48,824 nt of DNA from IMG/VR virus record IMGVR_UViG_3300028268_000002, positions 1-48,824 of that record. One strand, written 5' to 3'. The notes beneath the pieces were generated by a model. That model was given only the letters and a program-made list of their open reading frames with translations, did not search any database and was not told the origin of the DNA. The stretch comes from a virus. This document shows positions 5,950 to 13,066 of the stretch, piece by piece. Positions within the stretch are counted from its first letter, which is position 1; every line of letters begins with the position of its first letter. Both the position numbers and the translations under genes were made by a program.

Positions 5950-6921
5950 ATGGCCCTCACATGGAACGATTTAACGGGGAAGACGAATGATCATATCGTC
6001 CCCATCATCACCGACAACGTGTTCAAGTCTTCGCCGGTATTCACCCGCCTCCGCAAAAAGCGGAGATTCGCATTTCCCGGCGGCTTGACCATTCGCCACA
6101 ACATCATGTACGCGCCTCTGAAGGGTGGGTTCTTCCAGCGCGGCCAAGCCTTTGACACCTCGGCAGTCCAGACGGACACAGCCCTCCAGTTCAACCTGAA
6201 GTACGCCTACACTAACATCACGCTGTACGGTGTGGATCAGGTTCTCAACCGCGGGACGGAAGCGGCCATGAGTTACGTTTCCTCGAAGATGGTCAACGCT
6301 TCGGGAACGATGGCTCAGATCCTTGGCACTTCAGTCTTCGGTGACGGCCAGGGTACGTTGAACTCGACTCTTGAGTTGGACGGATTCTCGGCGGCCGTTG
6401 ACAACGGTGTGAACTACCTGACCTACGGCGGCATCACCCGGTCGGATATTTCCAGCGTAGCCAACACGGGCATCAACTCCTACTACGCGGCTCCTTCGGC
6501 CTTCAACCTGTCAACCGTCCAGACGGCCTTCGGTGCGTCCTGGTTCGGTCAGGAGAAGCCGGATATGCTGGCGACCACACAGCCGGTGTGGGATGCGTTC
6601 TGGATCAAGCTCCAGCCGCAGCAACGGTTCAATGACGAGACCTCCGACGTTCACGTTGGGTTCAAGTCGTTCAACTGGAACGGAGCGCAGGTGGTGGTCG
6701 ATCAGTACCTTTCGGTTCTGGGCGGCACCTACACGATGTTTGGTTTGAACACCAACTACATCTACCTGTACGTCTCCGACGTGCCGAAGTACCAGTTTGG
6801 ATTCACGGGCTGGAAAGAATCGCAGAGCACTGATGACATGGCCGGACAGTATATGTTCGGTGGCAACATGGTTGTTGCCGCACCGCGTCTCATGTTCAGA
6901 GAGGCATTCTCCGCCCTGTAA
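5950..6921 (+). CDS. Major capsid protein
   Basis: A 323-residue protein with features of HK97-fold coat proteins: an N-terminal MALTWNDLTGKTNDHIVPII segment, a beta-rich E-loop-like region (FAFPGGLTIRHNIMYAPLKG), a long spine-type helix (AAMSYVSSKMVNASGTMAQI) and a C-terminal P-domain-like part ending PRLMFREAFSAL. It follows the scaffold and precedes decoration-type proteins. ATG 5950 lies behind AAAGGAC. The long structured leader suggests special control of this most abundant product. It is about the usual length for compact coats without a cleaved N-arm. Confidence 0.85.
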   Translation: MALTWNDLTGKTNDHIVPIITDNVFKSSPVFTRLRKKRRFAFPGGLTIRHNIMYAPLKGGFFQRGQAFDTSAVQTDTALQFNLKYAYTNITLYGVDQVLNRGTEAAMSYVSSKMVNASGTMAQILGTSVFGDGQGTLNSTLELDGFSAAVDNGVNYLTYGGITRSDISSVANTGINSYYAAPSAFNLSTVQTAFGASWFGQEKPDMLATTQPVWDAFWIKLQPQQRFNDETSDVHVGFKSFNWNGAQVVVDQYLSVLGGTYTMFGLNTNYIYLYVSDVPKYQFGFTGWKESQSTDDMAGQYMFGGNMVVAAPRLMFREAFSAL

Positions 6922-6945
6922 TTGGGCTGAAGAGAGGACACGACA

Positions 6946-7569
6946 ATGGCATTTTTTAATCCGTCAAATCAGCTTATCCAGATCGACACTGGAAACGTGC
7001 TCACGTATATGTTCAACCCGGCGTCTTCGCCGATTTCGGTCTATGCGAATATCGGAGAGATTCAGGTTCTCGGACAGCGGTACGTGGGCATCAACGCGAT
7101 CACAACGGCCAATCCGTCCGGTTCGCCAGCAATCTACGTGTTGGCGAAGATGCTTGCGACCTCGGCCGCGACTCTTGCTGCATGGCAGACCGCAAACGCT
7201 CCGGCTCCGGTCTACTGGACGGACACCACCTTCACCACCGTTTCCCCGATCATGTCGGAAGGCTTCGGCGGGTTGCAGGCGAGTGTCGCCGGCTACTGGA
7301 TGCCGAACTACGCATCTCTTCCGAAAGTGACGCTGGCGCAGTTGCAGGGTGCCTACGGTCTGGTTCAGGTGGCTGGATACCTTCCCGGTGCGTACTGCCC
7401 CGCGAACGGAACTCTGGCGGCTGGCAACTGGCTCATCGGCAATGCAGGCTCCTATCAGTCCGCTGGTGTGGCGGCTGCTTCTGGTCCGGGGTATCGCGCT
7501 CTGGGTATCCAGATTGCAGCGGCTTCGAGCAACTTGGCGAACGTACTTGTCCTGTCGGACATCATCTAA
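6946..7569 (+). CDS. Virion structural protein, probable capsid decoration or head protein
   Basis: A 207-residue Ala/Gly/Thr-rich beta protein with few charged residues, typical of virion surface proteins. It is spaced 24 nt from the major capsid gene with its own GAGAGGA site, so the two are likely co-transcribed. The N-terminal half (FNPSNQLIQIDTGNVLTYMF) and the repeated Ala-rich turns suggest a compact beta barrel. Decoration is the best inference from position and composition; no family was firmly recognised. Confidence 0.6.
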   Translation: MAFFNPSNQLIQIDTGNVLTYMFNPASSPISVYANIGEIQVLGQRYVGINAITTANPSGSPAIYVLAKMLATSAATLAAWQTANAPAPVYWTDTTFTTVSPIMSEGFGGLQASVAGYWMPNYASLPKVTLAQLQGAYGLVQVAGYLPGAYCPANGTLAAGNWLIGNAGSYQSAGVAAASGPGYRALGIQIAAASSNLANVLVLSDII

Positions 7570-7581
7570 CCGGAGGGAATC

Positions 7582-8772
7582 ATGGCTTACACAGTAACGA
7601 AGAATCCCGATGGAGATGTGAACCTTGGCAACTTGGCTGGAGAGTTTGTTACCCTCCAGCCGGCGGCCTCGGATTATCCTTTGGGAGGGTATGCTCTGGT
7701 CGGCGGTGAGACGGCAAACACCAACTCGACTCCGAACCTCATTAACGTCGATCTCTGGAGAATCTTGACTGCGCTTCCCGTAGGCAGTCAAGGCGGTTTG
7801 GCGCCAGTTTGGAATCCAACTACACAGAAGGTTCAGATTTACGGGGAGGGACCGAACCCTGGAATTACCCTGGGTCTTGGTCCGGTATCAGCGGCAAAGT
7901 CAACGACTATCGGTGTGACATCAAACGTCATCACCGTGACGATCGCCAACAACCTTGTCGCGGGTCAGTTTGTGTACTTGCAGTCGTTCACGGCGGGTGG
8001 AGCCCTCAACGGCCTCATTGTGCAGGTGGCGACGGCGAGTGCAACGCAGTTCACGGCCAACTACCCGACGCCAAACATCACGGCGGCTACGGCCGATACA
8101 ACCGGAACCTACCAGTTGATTCAGGCAGGAACCGGAAACCTGTTGACGACTGGAACGGTAGCCAACATCACGAACTCTCTGTCCACCTCGTCACTGTTGA
8201 CGATGACCTGCGCAAACACGTTCACGCCAGGGCAATTTGTCATCATTCAGGGGTTGACGAACGGTGCCACGGCAAACGGTGTCATTGCCCAGATTGCGAC
8301 AGCTTCGGCAACGCAGTTCACGGCAAACTGGACAGGCACTTCATTCACCACGGCGGCCGACGTTGGTACGGCATCGTTGTTGGTCACGTCAGGCAATGCT
8401 CCTGTCAACTCTGGAGACATTACTGCCTCGATCACGAACTCTTTGGCAACAGCATCTTCTGCGGGTACGGCCGGAGTTGTTACGTTGACAGATCTTCAAA
8501 GCTTCCTGCCGGGTTACATTACCGTCATTCAGGGACTCACGAACGGCGCTGGAGTAAACGGCGATCTCTTGGTTGTGAATGCTGCTAGTTTGACCAACAA
8601 GATTTTTGTTGGCAATACGAAGAACGCAGGGTTTACGACTGCGTCGGATTCTGGGACCGCGGCTGTTCTTGTAACCGGAGCGCCTTCTGGGCTGAGTTCG
8701 TCATCGGGTGAAGTTCAACCTGGAACGGATCTTTCGGGTTACGCATTCCAACTGCTGTTGCTTGGGTACTAA
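7582..8772 (+). CDS. Repeat-containing structural protein (decoration or head fibre)
   Basis: A 396-residue protein with an N-terminal domain of about 110 residues followed by three copies of a roughly 85-residue beta repeat. Each copy contains a variant of FVIIQGLTNGATANGVIAQI, then a TASATQFTANW-type strand (absent or diverged in the third), and ends near TTAADVGTASLLVTSG. This pattern is typical of immunoglobulin-like surface repeats that bind carbohydrate or decorate capsids. The gene starts behind TAACCGGAGGG and ends just before a strong terminator, so it closes the capsid operon. Confidence 0.65.
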   Translation: MAYTVTKNPDGDVNLGNLAGEFVTLQPAASDYPLGGYALVGGETANTNSTPNLINVDLWRILTALPVGSQGGLAPVWNPTTQKVQIYGEGPNPGITLGLGPVSAAKSTTIGVTSNVITVTIANNLVAGQFVYLQSFTAGGALNGLIVQVATASATQFTANYPTPNITAATADTTGTYQLIQAGTGNLLTTGTVANITNSLSTSSLLTMTCANTFTPGQFVIIQGLTNGATANGVIAQIATASATQFTANWTGTSFTTAADVGTASLLVTSGNAPVNSGDITASITNSLATASSAGTAGVVTLTDLQSFLPGYITVIQGLTNGAGVNGDLLVVNAASLTNKIFVGNTKNAGFTTASDSGTAAVLVTGAPSGLSSSSGEVQPGTDLSGYAFQLLLLGY

Positions 8773-8795
8773 GCCCTACGGGGCAACTAACCGGA

Positions 8796-8828
8796 GGGGC
8801 GGCTCGAAAGAGTGCGCCCCTTTCGTTT
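8796..8828 (+). terminator. Rho-independent terminator after capsid/decoration genes
   Basis: GGGGCG (8796-8801) pairs with CGCCCC (8815-8820). An inner CTC/GAG stem carries a GAAA tetraloop, and TTTCGTTT follows. It lies 24 nt after the stop of the repeat protein and separates the capsid genes from the cluster of basic proteins. Confidence 0.75.
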
Positions 8829-8842
8829 GAAGGGAGTGTGTT

Positions 8843-9190
8843 ATGGCTGACGAAGACAGTGATGATTCTTCCAGTTCTGAAGGAAGCTCCAGGTGGAAAG
8901 ACAGCGGTGCCGCTAAAAAGTTGGGCGCGGCCGGGAAGTCGTTGTCCAAGTCTGGACAGAAAGAAACCGACCGCTCTGCCGCGCTCACTTCGAGCATTCA
9001 ACCAGTGGCCTACCGGAAGGGCGGAAAAGTCCGCAAGACCGGCCCAGCCATCGTTCACCGCAACGAGCGTGTAATCCCTGCCAGTAAGCGCAAGAAGGCC
9101 GAGAAGGTCATGCGGAAGGCCGGGATGAGTCTGACGAACAAGAAGCGCGGGAAGAAGCGGAAGGCGGGGCGCTCGGGCGGGAGGTCGTAG
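8843..9190 (+). CDS. Bipolar protein with acidic head and Lys/Arg-rich tail
   Basis: A 115-residue protein. Residues 1-20 are acidic and serine-rich (MADEDSDDSSSSEGSSRW), and the last 45 are very basic (KRGKKRKAGRSGGRS at the end). A central AYRKGGKVRKTGPAIVHRNE is shared in style with other small phage proteins carrying a KGGxVxKTGxAxVH-type motif. The charge pattern suggests packaging- or DNA-associated virion roles. TAG overlaps the GTG of the next gene. It starts the four-gene basic cluster and is preceded by a terminator. Confidence 0.65.
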   Translation: MADEDSDDSSSSEGSSRWKDSGAAKKLGAAGKSLSKSGQKETDRSAALTSSIQPVAYRKGGKVRKTGPAIVHRNERVIPASKRKKAEKVMRKAGMSLTNKKRGKKRKAGRSGGRS

Positions 9191-9360
9191 TGCCTTTCAA
9201 GAGTAAAGCCCAGCAGCGGTATATGTTTGCGGCTGAGAAGCGCGGGGAACTGAAGAAGGGAACCGCAAAGCGTTGGGCGCATGAGACGAAGAACATCAAT
9301 CGTCTTCCCAACAAAAAGAAGAAGAGCAAGCGGTCGAAGGGCCGCACGAAAGGAAGGTAG
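9190..9360 (+). CDS. DUF3008-like small basic protein
   Basis: GTG 9190 overlaps the preceding stop (TAGTG). The 56-residue product begins VPFKSKAQQRYMFAAEKRGE and continues with AKRWAHETKNINRLP, the pattern of the widespread short DUF3008 proteins (PFKSKAQQRWMFA...AKRWADET...LP). The C-terminus is an added basic tail (KKKKSKRSKGRTKGR). The molecular role of DUF3008 is not known. Tight overlap with the neighbours implies coordinated expression with the other basic proteins. Confidence 0.75.
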   Translation: MPFKSKAQQRYMFAAEKRGELKKGTAKRWAHETKNINRLPNKKKKSKRSKGRTKGR

Positions 9361-9362
9361 TC

Positions 9363-9524
9363 ATGGCAGGAACAGTGAAGAGGGCGTTGGCAGATCAGGA
9401 AGTGGTCAAACCGAAGGCTCGTGGCACGGTCAAGAAGGCACTGGCTGACCGCGAGGAAGTCAAACCGAAGAGTTCACGCGGGAAGGTTCGCAAGGCTCTT
9501 GGCCGCAAGTCTGGGAGGTCGTAA
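9363..9524 (+). CDS. Small basic protein of three tandem 18-residue repeats
   Basis: A 53-residue product made of near-identical units: GTVKRALADQEVVKPKAR, GTVKKALADREEVKPKSS and a shortened GKVRKALGRK, ending SGRS. The repeats are also visible in the DNA. Highly basic with regular acidic pairs; each unit could form one short helix binding DNA or capsid. No family recognised. TAATG overlaps the next gene. Confidence 0.65.
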   Translation: MAGTVKRALADQEVVKPKARGTVKKALADREEVKPKSSRGKVRKALGRKSGRS

Positions 9525-9673
9525 TGGCGATGCGTGAACAAGACGAAAAGCCTGAAGATGAGGCGAGGAGCCATAGTGTTGGTTTCCTGAAGAAGGCCGA
9601 GCGGATTGCGAAGAAGAAGGGCAAGCGCGGCAAGAAGCGTGGCGGCAAGGGACGCAAGACAGCGAAGCGATAG
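9524..9673 (+). CDS. Small Lys/Arg/Gly-rich basic protein
   Basis: A 49-residue product. The first 17 residues are polar and acidic, then comes a helix (VGFLKKAERIAKKKGKRG) and a GGKGRKTAKR tail that resembles the 18-residue peptide at 4041 and the C-termini of the neighbouring basic proteins. It may neutralise packaged DNA or help head-tail joining; this is inference from charge and location. Its TAG is inside junction element copy 2. Confidence 0.6.
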   Translation: MAMREQDEKPEDEARSHSVGFLKKAERIAKKKGKRGKKRGGKGRKTAKR

Positions 9674-9691
9674 TCCAAATTTTGGAGTGAG
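9672..9691 (+). promoter_or_regulatory. Palindromic junction element, copy 2
   Basis: AGTCCAAATTTTGGAGTGAG overlaps the stop codon of the upstream gene and lies 3 nt before the ATG of the 9695 gene. The GGAGTGAG half supplies the Shine-Dalgarno. It has the same core as the copy at 528. Confidence 0.7.
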
Positions 9692-9694
9692 ACG

Positions 9695-10672
9695 ATGCCT
9701 GTGGTGATTACGCAGAACCCAAACTTTCCGATGCAGGTGGGACCGAACGGTTCGCAGGCGTATGTTCAATCTCTCAATTTCCGCCAGTGCATCAATGAGG
9801 TGTGTCTCTGGAATCCAGATCTTGATCCAATGATCGCTGGCAGGTTCATCAACAACGCTCTACGCGAAGTGGTGGACAGTTATCAGTGGTATGCCCTCAA
9901 GGTGCGCGGGGTCATCAACGTCCCGCGGATCACGGTTTCAGGAACTTGCACTCTCACTCAAGGAAGCAACATCGTTCAGGGAATAGGAACGGCATGGACG
10001 AACACGCTTATCGGATTGCAGTTCCGTGGCGGCTTTCAGGGACCGTGGCGGACAGTGAACAATGTCAACGCTCTTGCTCAGACTCTCACAATCGACACTC
10101 CGTATGGCGGACCCACTCGGACGGGCGGATACCAGATGGCCCAGGTCTATGCAACGCTTGGGGCGAACGTCAAGTACCTTCTCAACGCGAAGAATCAGAA
10201 CATGGGCTGGCCGATAGAGGTCAACGGCAACGAAGAGACTCTCGACAATTGGGATACGTGGAGAATCTCTTTCGGATGGACGACCTACTTTGCAACGATG
10301 CCTCCAACCCCGGACGGACAGTTTCAAATTGAGATGTGGCCCACCCCGTACTCCGCACAGGTCTTTCCCTTCCAGGCGTACATCCAGCCGCCGGACATGG
10401 TTCTTGACACCGACTCGCCTCCATCGTTCATCAGGGCGGACGTGCTTGTGCGGAGAGCCATTGCCGACGCGAAGATCTTTGGCGGCCGCACCAGCAAATA
10501 CTACGATCCCACGGTATCGGCTCAGAAGATGGGAGAGTTCAGGACCACTCTTGAGCAGATGCAGAACGCCTCAAATATGCTCGACCAGACCGACGTTACT
10601 TGGAGCTATGGAGGGGAAAGCGGCCAGGGCGGCGGCCAGGGATCCACTTGGCAGCAGAATCACGACTGCTAA
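9695..10672 (+). CDS. Adaptor-like head-tail connector protein (1 of 3)
   Basis: A 325-residue protein. The N-terminal helical part (RQCINEVCLWNPDLDPMIAG, then ALREVVDSYQWYAL) is followed by a beta domain with the W...P.G.FQIEMWPTP signature and a C-terminal helix pair (VLVRRAIADAKIFGGRTS). The same helix, beta (WP), helix order is seen in the products at 12143 and 14121. This is the architecture of podovirus-type connector and head-completion proteins that sit under the portal. The C-terminus is Gly/Gln-rich. Call based on layout and module position. Confidence 0.55.
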   Translation: MPVVITQNPNFPMQVGPNGSQAYVQSLNFRQCINEVCLWNPDLDPMIAGRFINNALREVVDSYQWYALKVRGVINVPRITVSGTCTLTQGSNIVQGIGTAWTNTLIGLQFRGGFQGPWRTVNNVNALAQTLTIDTPYGGPTRTGGYQMAQVYATLGANVKYLLNAKNQNMGWPIEVNGNEETLDNWDTWRISFGWTTYFATMPPTPDGQFQIEMWPTPYSAQVFPFQAYIQPPDMVLDTDSPPSFIRADVLVRRAIADAKIFGGRTSKYYDPTVSAQKMGEFRTTLEQMQNASNMLDQTDVTWSYGGESGQGGGQGSTWQQNHDC

Positions 10673-10728
10673 AAGAATCCGGTAGCGCCGTCGCTGAAGA
10701 TTCCCCATAATGATTGCAGGAGGTTCCC

Positions 10729-11235
10729 ATGACCGGAACAGAAGAGATCGTAGAAGCAGGACCGCTTACCTCGTTTGGGGAAGAAGTAAAGGCGGCAGTT
10801 GAAGATTCATTTGTTGAAAACTACATGAAGGGCGGTCGGCGCCGTGGGGTTCTCTGTGCGAACCCGGATTGCCGCTGGCACAAAGAAGTGAAGGGTGGAT
10901 CATTCTCGTACTCCGCAGAGAGGCACGGATTCTTTTGTGATGACTGCTTTTTTGTTAAGCCCCTCCTGAGCGACTGCAAGAACCTCTGGGAGTTCGACAC
11001 AACCCACTTCAACGGTCAGAAGATTCACGTTCGAGACAGGAACCATTTGGATTTACTCTGCAAGCAGTTTGGAGTCAGCAACCATGCCAGAGAGTTCAAT
11101 CGTTCCAATTGGGACTCCCCTCCTTCGGTGCGGCCACAGGAAACGAATCGCGAGCTTGACCGGATGCTCGGCAAGGCGCGTGAGATGGGCCAGCGGGACA
11201 GGGGCCATCGGGTATCGGGCGGTTTCCAAGAATAG
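10729..11235 (+). CDS. Zinc-finger hypothetical protein
   Basis: ATG 10729 follows AGGAGGTTCCC, a strong Shine-Dalgarno. The 168-residue product has CANPDC near residue 45 and CDDC about 30 residues later, a likely structural C4 zinc site in a ribbon (GVLCANPDCRWHKEV, GFFCDDCFF). The C-terminal third is basic and Arg-rich (MLGKAREMGQRDRGHRV). It lies inside the head-tail module, so it could be virion-associated or regulatory. No family recognised. Confidence 0.6.
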   Translation: MTGTEEIVEAGPLTSFGEEVKAAVEDSFVENYMKGGRRRGVLCANPDCRWHKEVKGGSFSYSAERHGFFCDDCFFVKPLLSDCKNLWEFDTTHFNGQKIHVRDRNHLDLLCKQFGVSNHAREFNRSNWDSPPSVRPQETNRELDRMLGKAREMGQRDRGHRVSGGFQE

Positions 11236-11268
11236 GGAAGTGGCCCACAGGCCGAAGGAGACAAATCA

Positions 11269-11589
11269 GTGAAGAAGACAGGCCAGCAATCAATCGAGAC
11301 GCACAACCTCTCGTCAAGGCAGTTTCCCATGCCGGGGACGGACCTGGGAACCACAAACGCCATTCCGTTCAATGACGCCTATGATGTGGATATGAGCGGC
11401 GGTCACCAGAGCGAGTATTGCCTTGGCCGTGGAGACGAAGACAGCAATATGTCACGGCGCGTACAGGGCAACCTAGAGGAATTGAAGCCAGCCAGCAACC
11501 CAACACGGCTTCCCCGTGAGCGGTATTCATGGGAAGGCGAGGATATGACGGTGGCTAGTGCGCCAACGCCATCGAGAAAGAGGAAGTAA
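11269..11589 (+). CDS. Hypothetical polar protein
   Basis: GTG 11269 lies behind GGAGACAAATCA. The 106-residue product is polar and probably disordered, with SRQFPMPGTDLGTTNAIPFN in the middle and a basic end (PTPSRKRK). No domain recognised. It is placed between connector genes and is followed two bases later by the next gene, so it is part of the structural operon. Confidence 0.55.
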   Translation: MKKTGQQSIETHNLSSRQFPMPGTDLGTTNAIPFNDAYDVDMSGGHQSEYCLGRGDEDSNMSRRVQGNLEELKPASNPTRLPRERYSWEGEDMTVASAPTPSRKRK

Positions 11590-11591
11590 CC

Positions 11592-12131
11592 ATGTTCAGA
11601 ACCTTCGGACTTCAAACATTGACGGGAAGCGCCCAGCCGTTGTTTGGCGACAATTTGACGGCGGCCTTGCCGATCCCCCCGGCTGGCATAGACGCGATTG
11701 CTACGGTAGCGAATACGGCGATCTATCAGGCGGGGGACAGAATCAACATAGACCCCGGTCTGGCGTCTCAGGACACGCTACTGGTGACGACCATCCTCAG
11801 TGGTACGACGATGCAGGTCACGTCACAGGGCGGGGCTCCGCAACACGCACACACAAACGGAGCCCTTATATCTTTGTCGATTTCGGCGGCTGAGGTCATT
11901 GTTCAATTGAAGGATGGGACGGCAGCAAACGCGGTCATTGGCGCTGATAATACCGTGACAGCCGTACCGGGAGGGAATGTCATTCAAATCCTCTACAAGA
12001 CGGCGGCTTCAACTCCTACGGTTCCCTTCAGGTTCACGAACAGCATGTCGTTCAACACGGTTCGGACAGATGATGCTTGGATCATCGGTACGGCGGCAGA
12101 CACCTTCATTGCAACGGCAGAGATCGTCTAA
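11592..12131 (+). CDS. Virion structural beta protein
   Basis: A 179-residue Ala/Thr/Ile-rich protein with alternating hydrophobic beta strands (VIVQLKDGTAANAVIGADNT) and almost no helix. Composition and size resemble phage decoration or small tail proteins, and it is related in style to the 6946-7569 product. The C-terminal ATAEIV ends 11 nt before the next gene. Function inferred from position only. Confidence 0.55.
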   Translation: MFRTFGLQTLTGSAQPLFGDNLTAALPIPPAGIDAIATVANTAIYQAGDRINIDPGLASQDTLLVTTILSGTTMQVTSQGGAPQHAHTNGALISLSISAAEVIVQLKDGTAANAVIGADNTVTAVPGGNVIQILYKTAASTPTVPFRFTNSMSFNTVRTDDAWIIGTAADTFIATAEIV

Positions 12132-12142
12132 GGTGGAGAAGC

Positions 12143-12850
12143 ATGGCGATCACGCTGGCAAATCTTTTAACAGATCTAGCAGGGCGCGTTGAGGAGATAA
12201 ATCCCAACGCGCCTGTGTTTTGGTCGTTGACCTACGAGTTCCTTCCTGCTTTGGTCGATGCAATGTTTGAGGCGGCTCTCATCACGGGAACCGTTCAGGC
12301 AGTTAATATCCCGGTGACTCTGCCGGCTAACACCACGTATATCTCACTTCAAAACAACGCGACGATTGGAATACCGGCGGGGGTGATAGCGGCTTTGCGG
12401 TTGCGTCAGCCGTTCCCCGTGAGGAAGACTTCACTGAAGGCTTTGGACGACATGAACCCGTCCTGGCAGAAGGCGGCGGCGGGGACGCAGTTGCAAAGCT
12501 GGTTTCCTCTGGGCGTTTCTCAGTTCGGAATCTACCCGCAGTTGAGTTCCCCGATCACTGCCCTCATGGATTTCATCGTCAGCCCGGTCACGGTAGCGCG
12601 GCCGTACACGACCAGTATTCCAGTCCCATTCTTGACTGAATTTGTCGATGCTTTCAGCATGGCGGCGGCCGTAACTCTCCGTGCAAAAGAATTAGGACAG
12701 GAAGCAGAGGAAGCATCCCAGACCATGAACGACTATCTCCAACAGATGAAGGCGCTGTCTCTCTGGCAGAATCGTTTGGATTCTCTAGTCCTGACAAGTG
12801 CGTATGGAGCTAAAGCAAGGACCGCTACTCAGAAGCGCGATTTGGTGTGA
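12143..12850 (+). CDS. Adaptor-like head-tail connector protein (2 of 3)
   Basis: ATG 12143 follows AGGTGGAGAAGC. The 235-residue product has N-terminal helices (ITLANLLTDLAGRVEEINPN, then LPALVDAMFEAALITG), a beta region with SWFPLGVSQFGIYPQL and C-terminal helices (MAAAVTLRAKELGQEAEEAS). The order matches the proteins at 9695 and 14121, suggesting three related connector subunits or paralogues. It ends 5 nt before structured RNA copy 2. Confidence 0.55.
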   Translation: MAITLANLLTDLAGRVEEINPNAPVFWSLTYEFLPALVDAMFEAALITGTVQAVNIPVTLPANTTYISLQNNATIGIPAGVIAALRLRQPFPVRKTSLKALDDMNPSWQKAAAGTQLQSWFPLGVSQFGIYPQLSSPITALMDFIVSPVTVARPYTTSIPVPFLTEFVDAFSMAAAVTLRAKELGQEAEEASQTMNDYLQQMKALSLWQNRLDSLVLTSAYGAKARTATQKRDLV

Positions 12851-12855
12851 TAATA

Positions 12856-12922
12856 GGGGTGTCGGGTGTAGAAGCACCCGGCGGAACTCAGCCCTATCGT
12901 CTGGAGGACGACATGACACCCC
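12856..12922 (+). ncRNA. Three-way-junction 5'UTR RNA enclosing RBS and start codon, copy 2
   Basis: P1 GGGGTGTC (12856-12863) pairs with GACACCCC (12915-12922). P2 is GGGTG/CACCC (12864-12868/12875-12879). P3 is TCGTC/GACGA (12897-12901/12907-12911) with loop TGGAG. ATG 12913 lies between P3 and P1'. Compared with the copy at 986, P1 is invariant because part of it is coding, P2 has one A-U to U-A swap, and P3 has four compensated pairs, while the loop TGGAG and the linker lengths are kept. The Shine-Dalgarno and start codon are inside the fold, so ligand- or protein-dependent translation control is the natural reading. Confidence 0.75.
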
Positions 12923-13035
12923 AAGAAACAACTGTACCAGTATGCCGCTATTGCGGTCCAGAGTGCCTTATTGAATACGGTCTTTGCCACTTTAGCATCG
13001 CGCAGGTGAAATCGGTAGACGTTCCCTTAGAATGA
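12913..13035 (+). CDS. 40-residue zinc-finger-like protein under structured RNA
   Basis: ATG ACA CCC CAA GAA (MTPQE) matches the start of the peptide at 1044. The product continues VPVCRYCGPECLIEYGLCHF, with CxxC, CxxxC and a CH pair that could bind zinc, and ends VDVPLE. The SD is presented in the P3 loop of the RNA leader. A small zinc protein that binds its own leader is one possible feedback arrangement, but nothing in the sequence proves it. Confidence 0.6.
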   Translation: MTPQETTVPVCRYCGPECLIEYGLCHFSIAQVKSVDVPLE

Positions 13036-13042
13036 GGTGAAA

Positions 13043-13066
13043 ATAGGGTTTGGAGACGAACCCTAT
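13043..13066 (+). promoter_or_regulatory. Hairpin presenting the Shine-Dalgarno of the 13065 gene
   Basis: ATAGGGTT (13043-13050) pairs perfectly with AACCCTAT (13059-13066) around loop TGGAGACG, which contains GGAG. The first two bases of the ATG at 13065 are the last pair of the stem. The leading AATAGGG and the TGGAG loop repeat motifs of the three-way-junction RNA just upstream, so this may be a reduced version of it. Confidence 0.65.
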
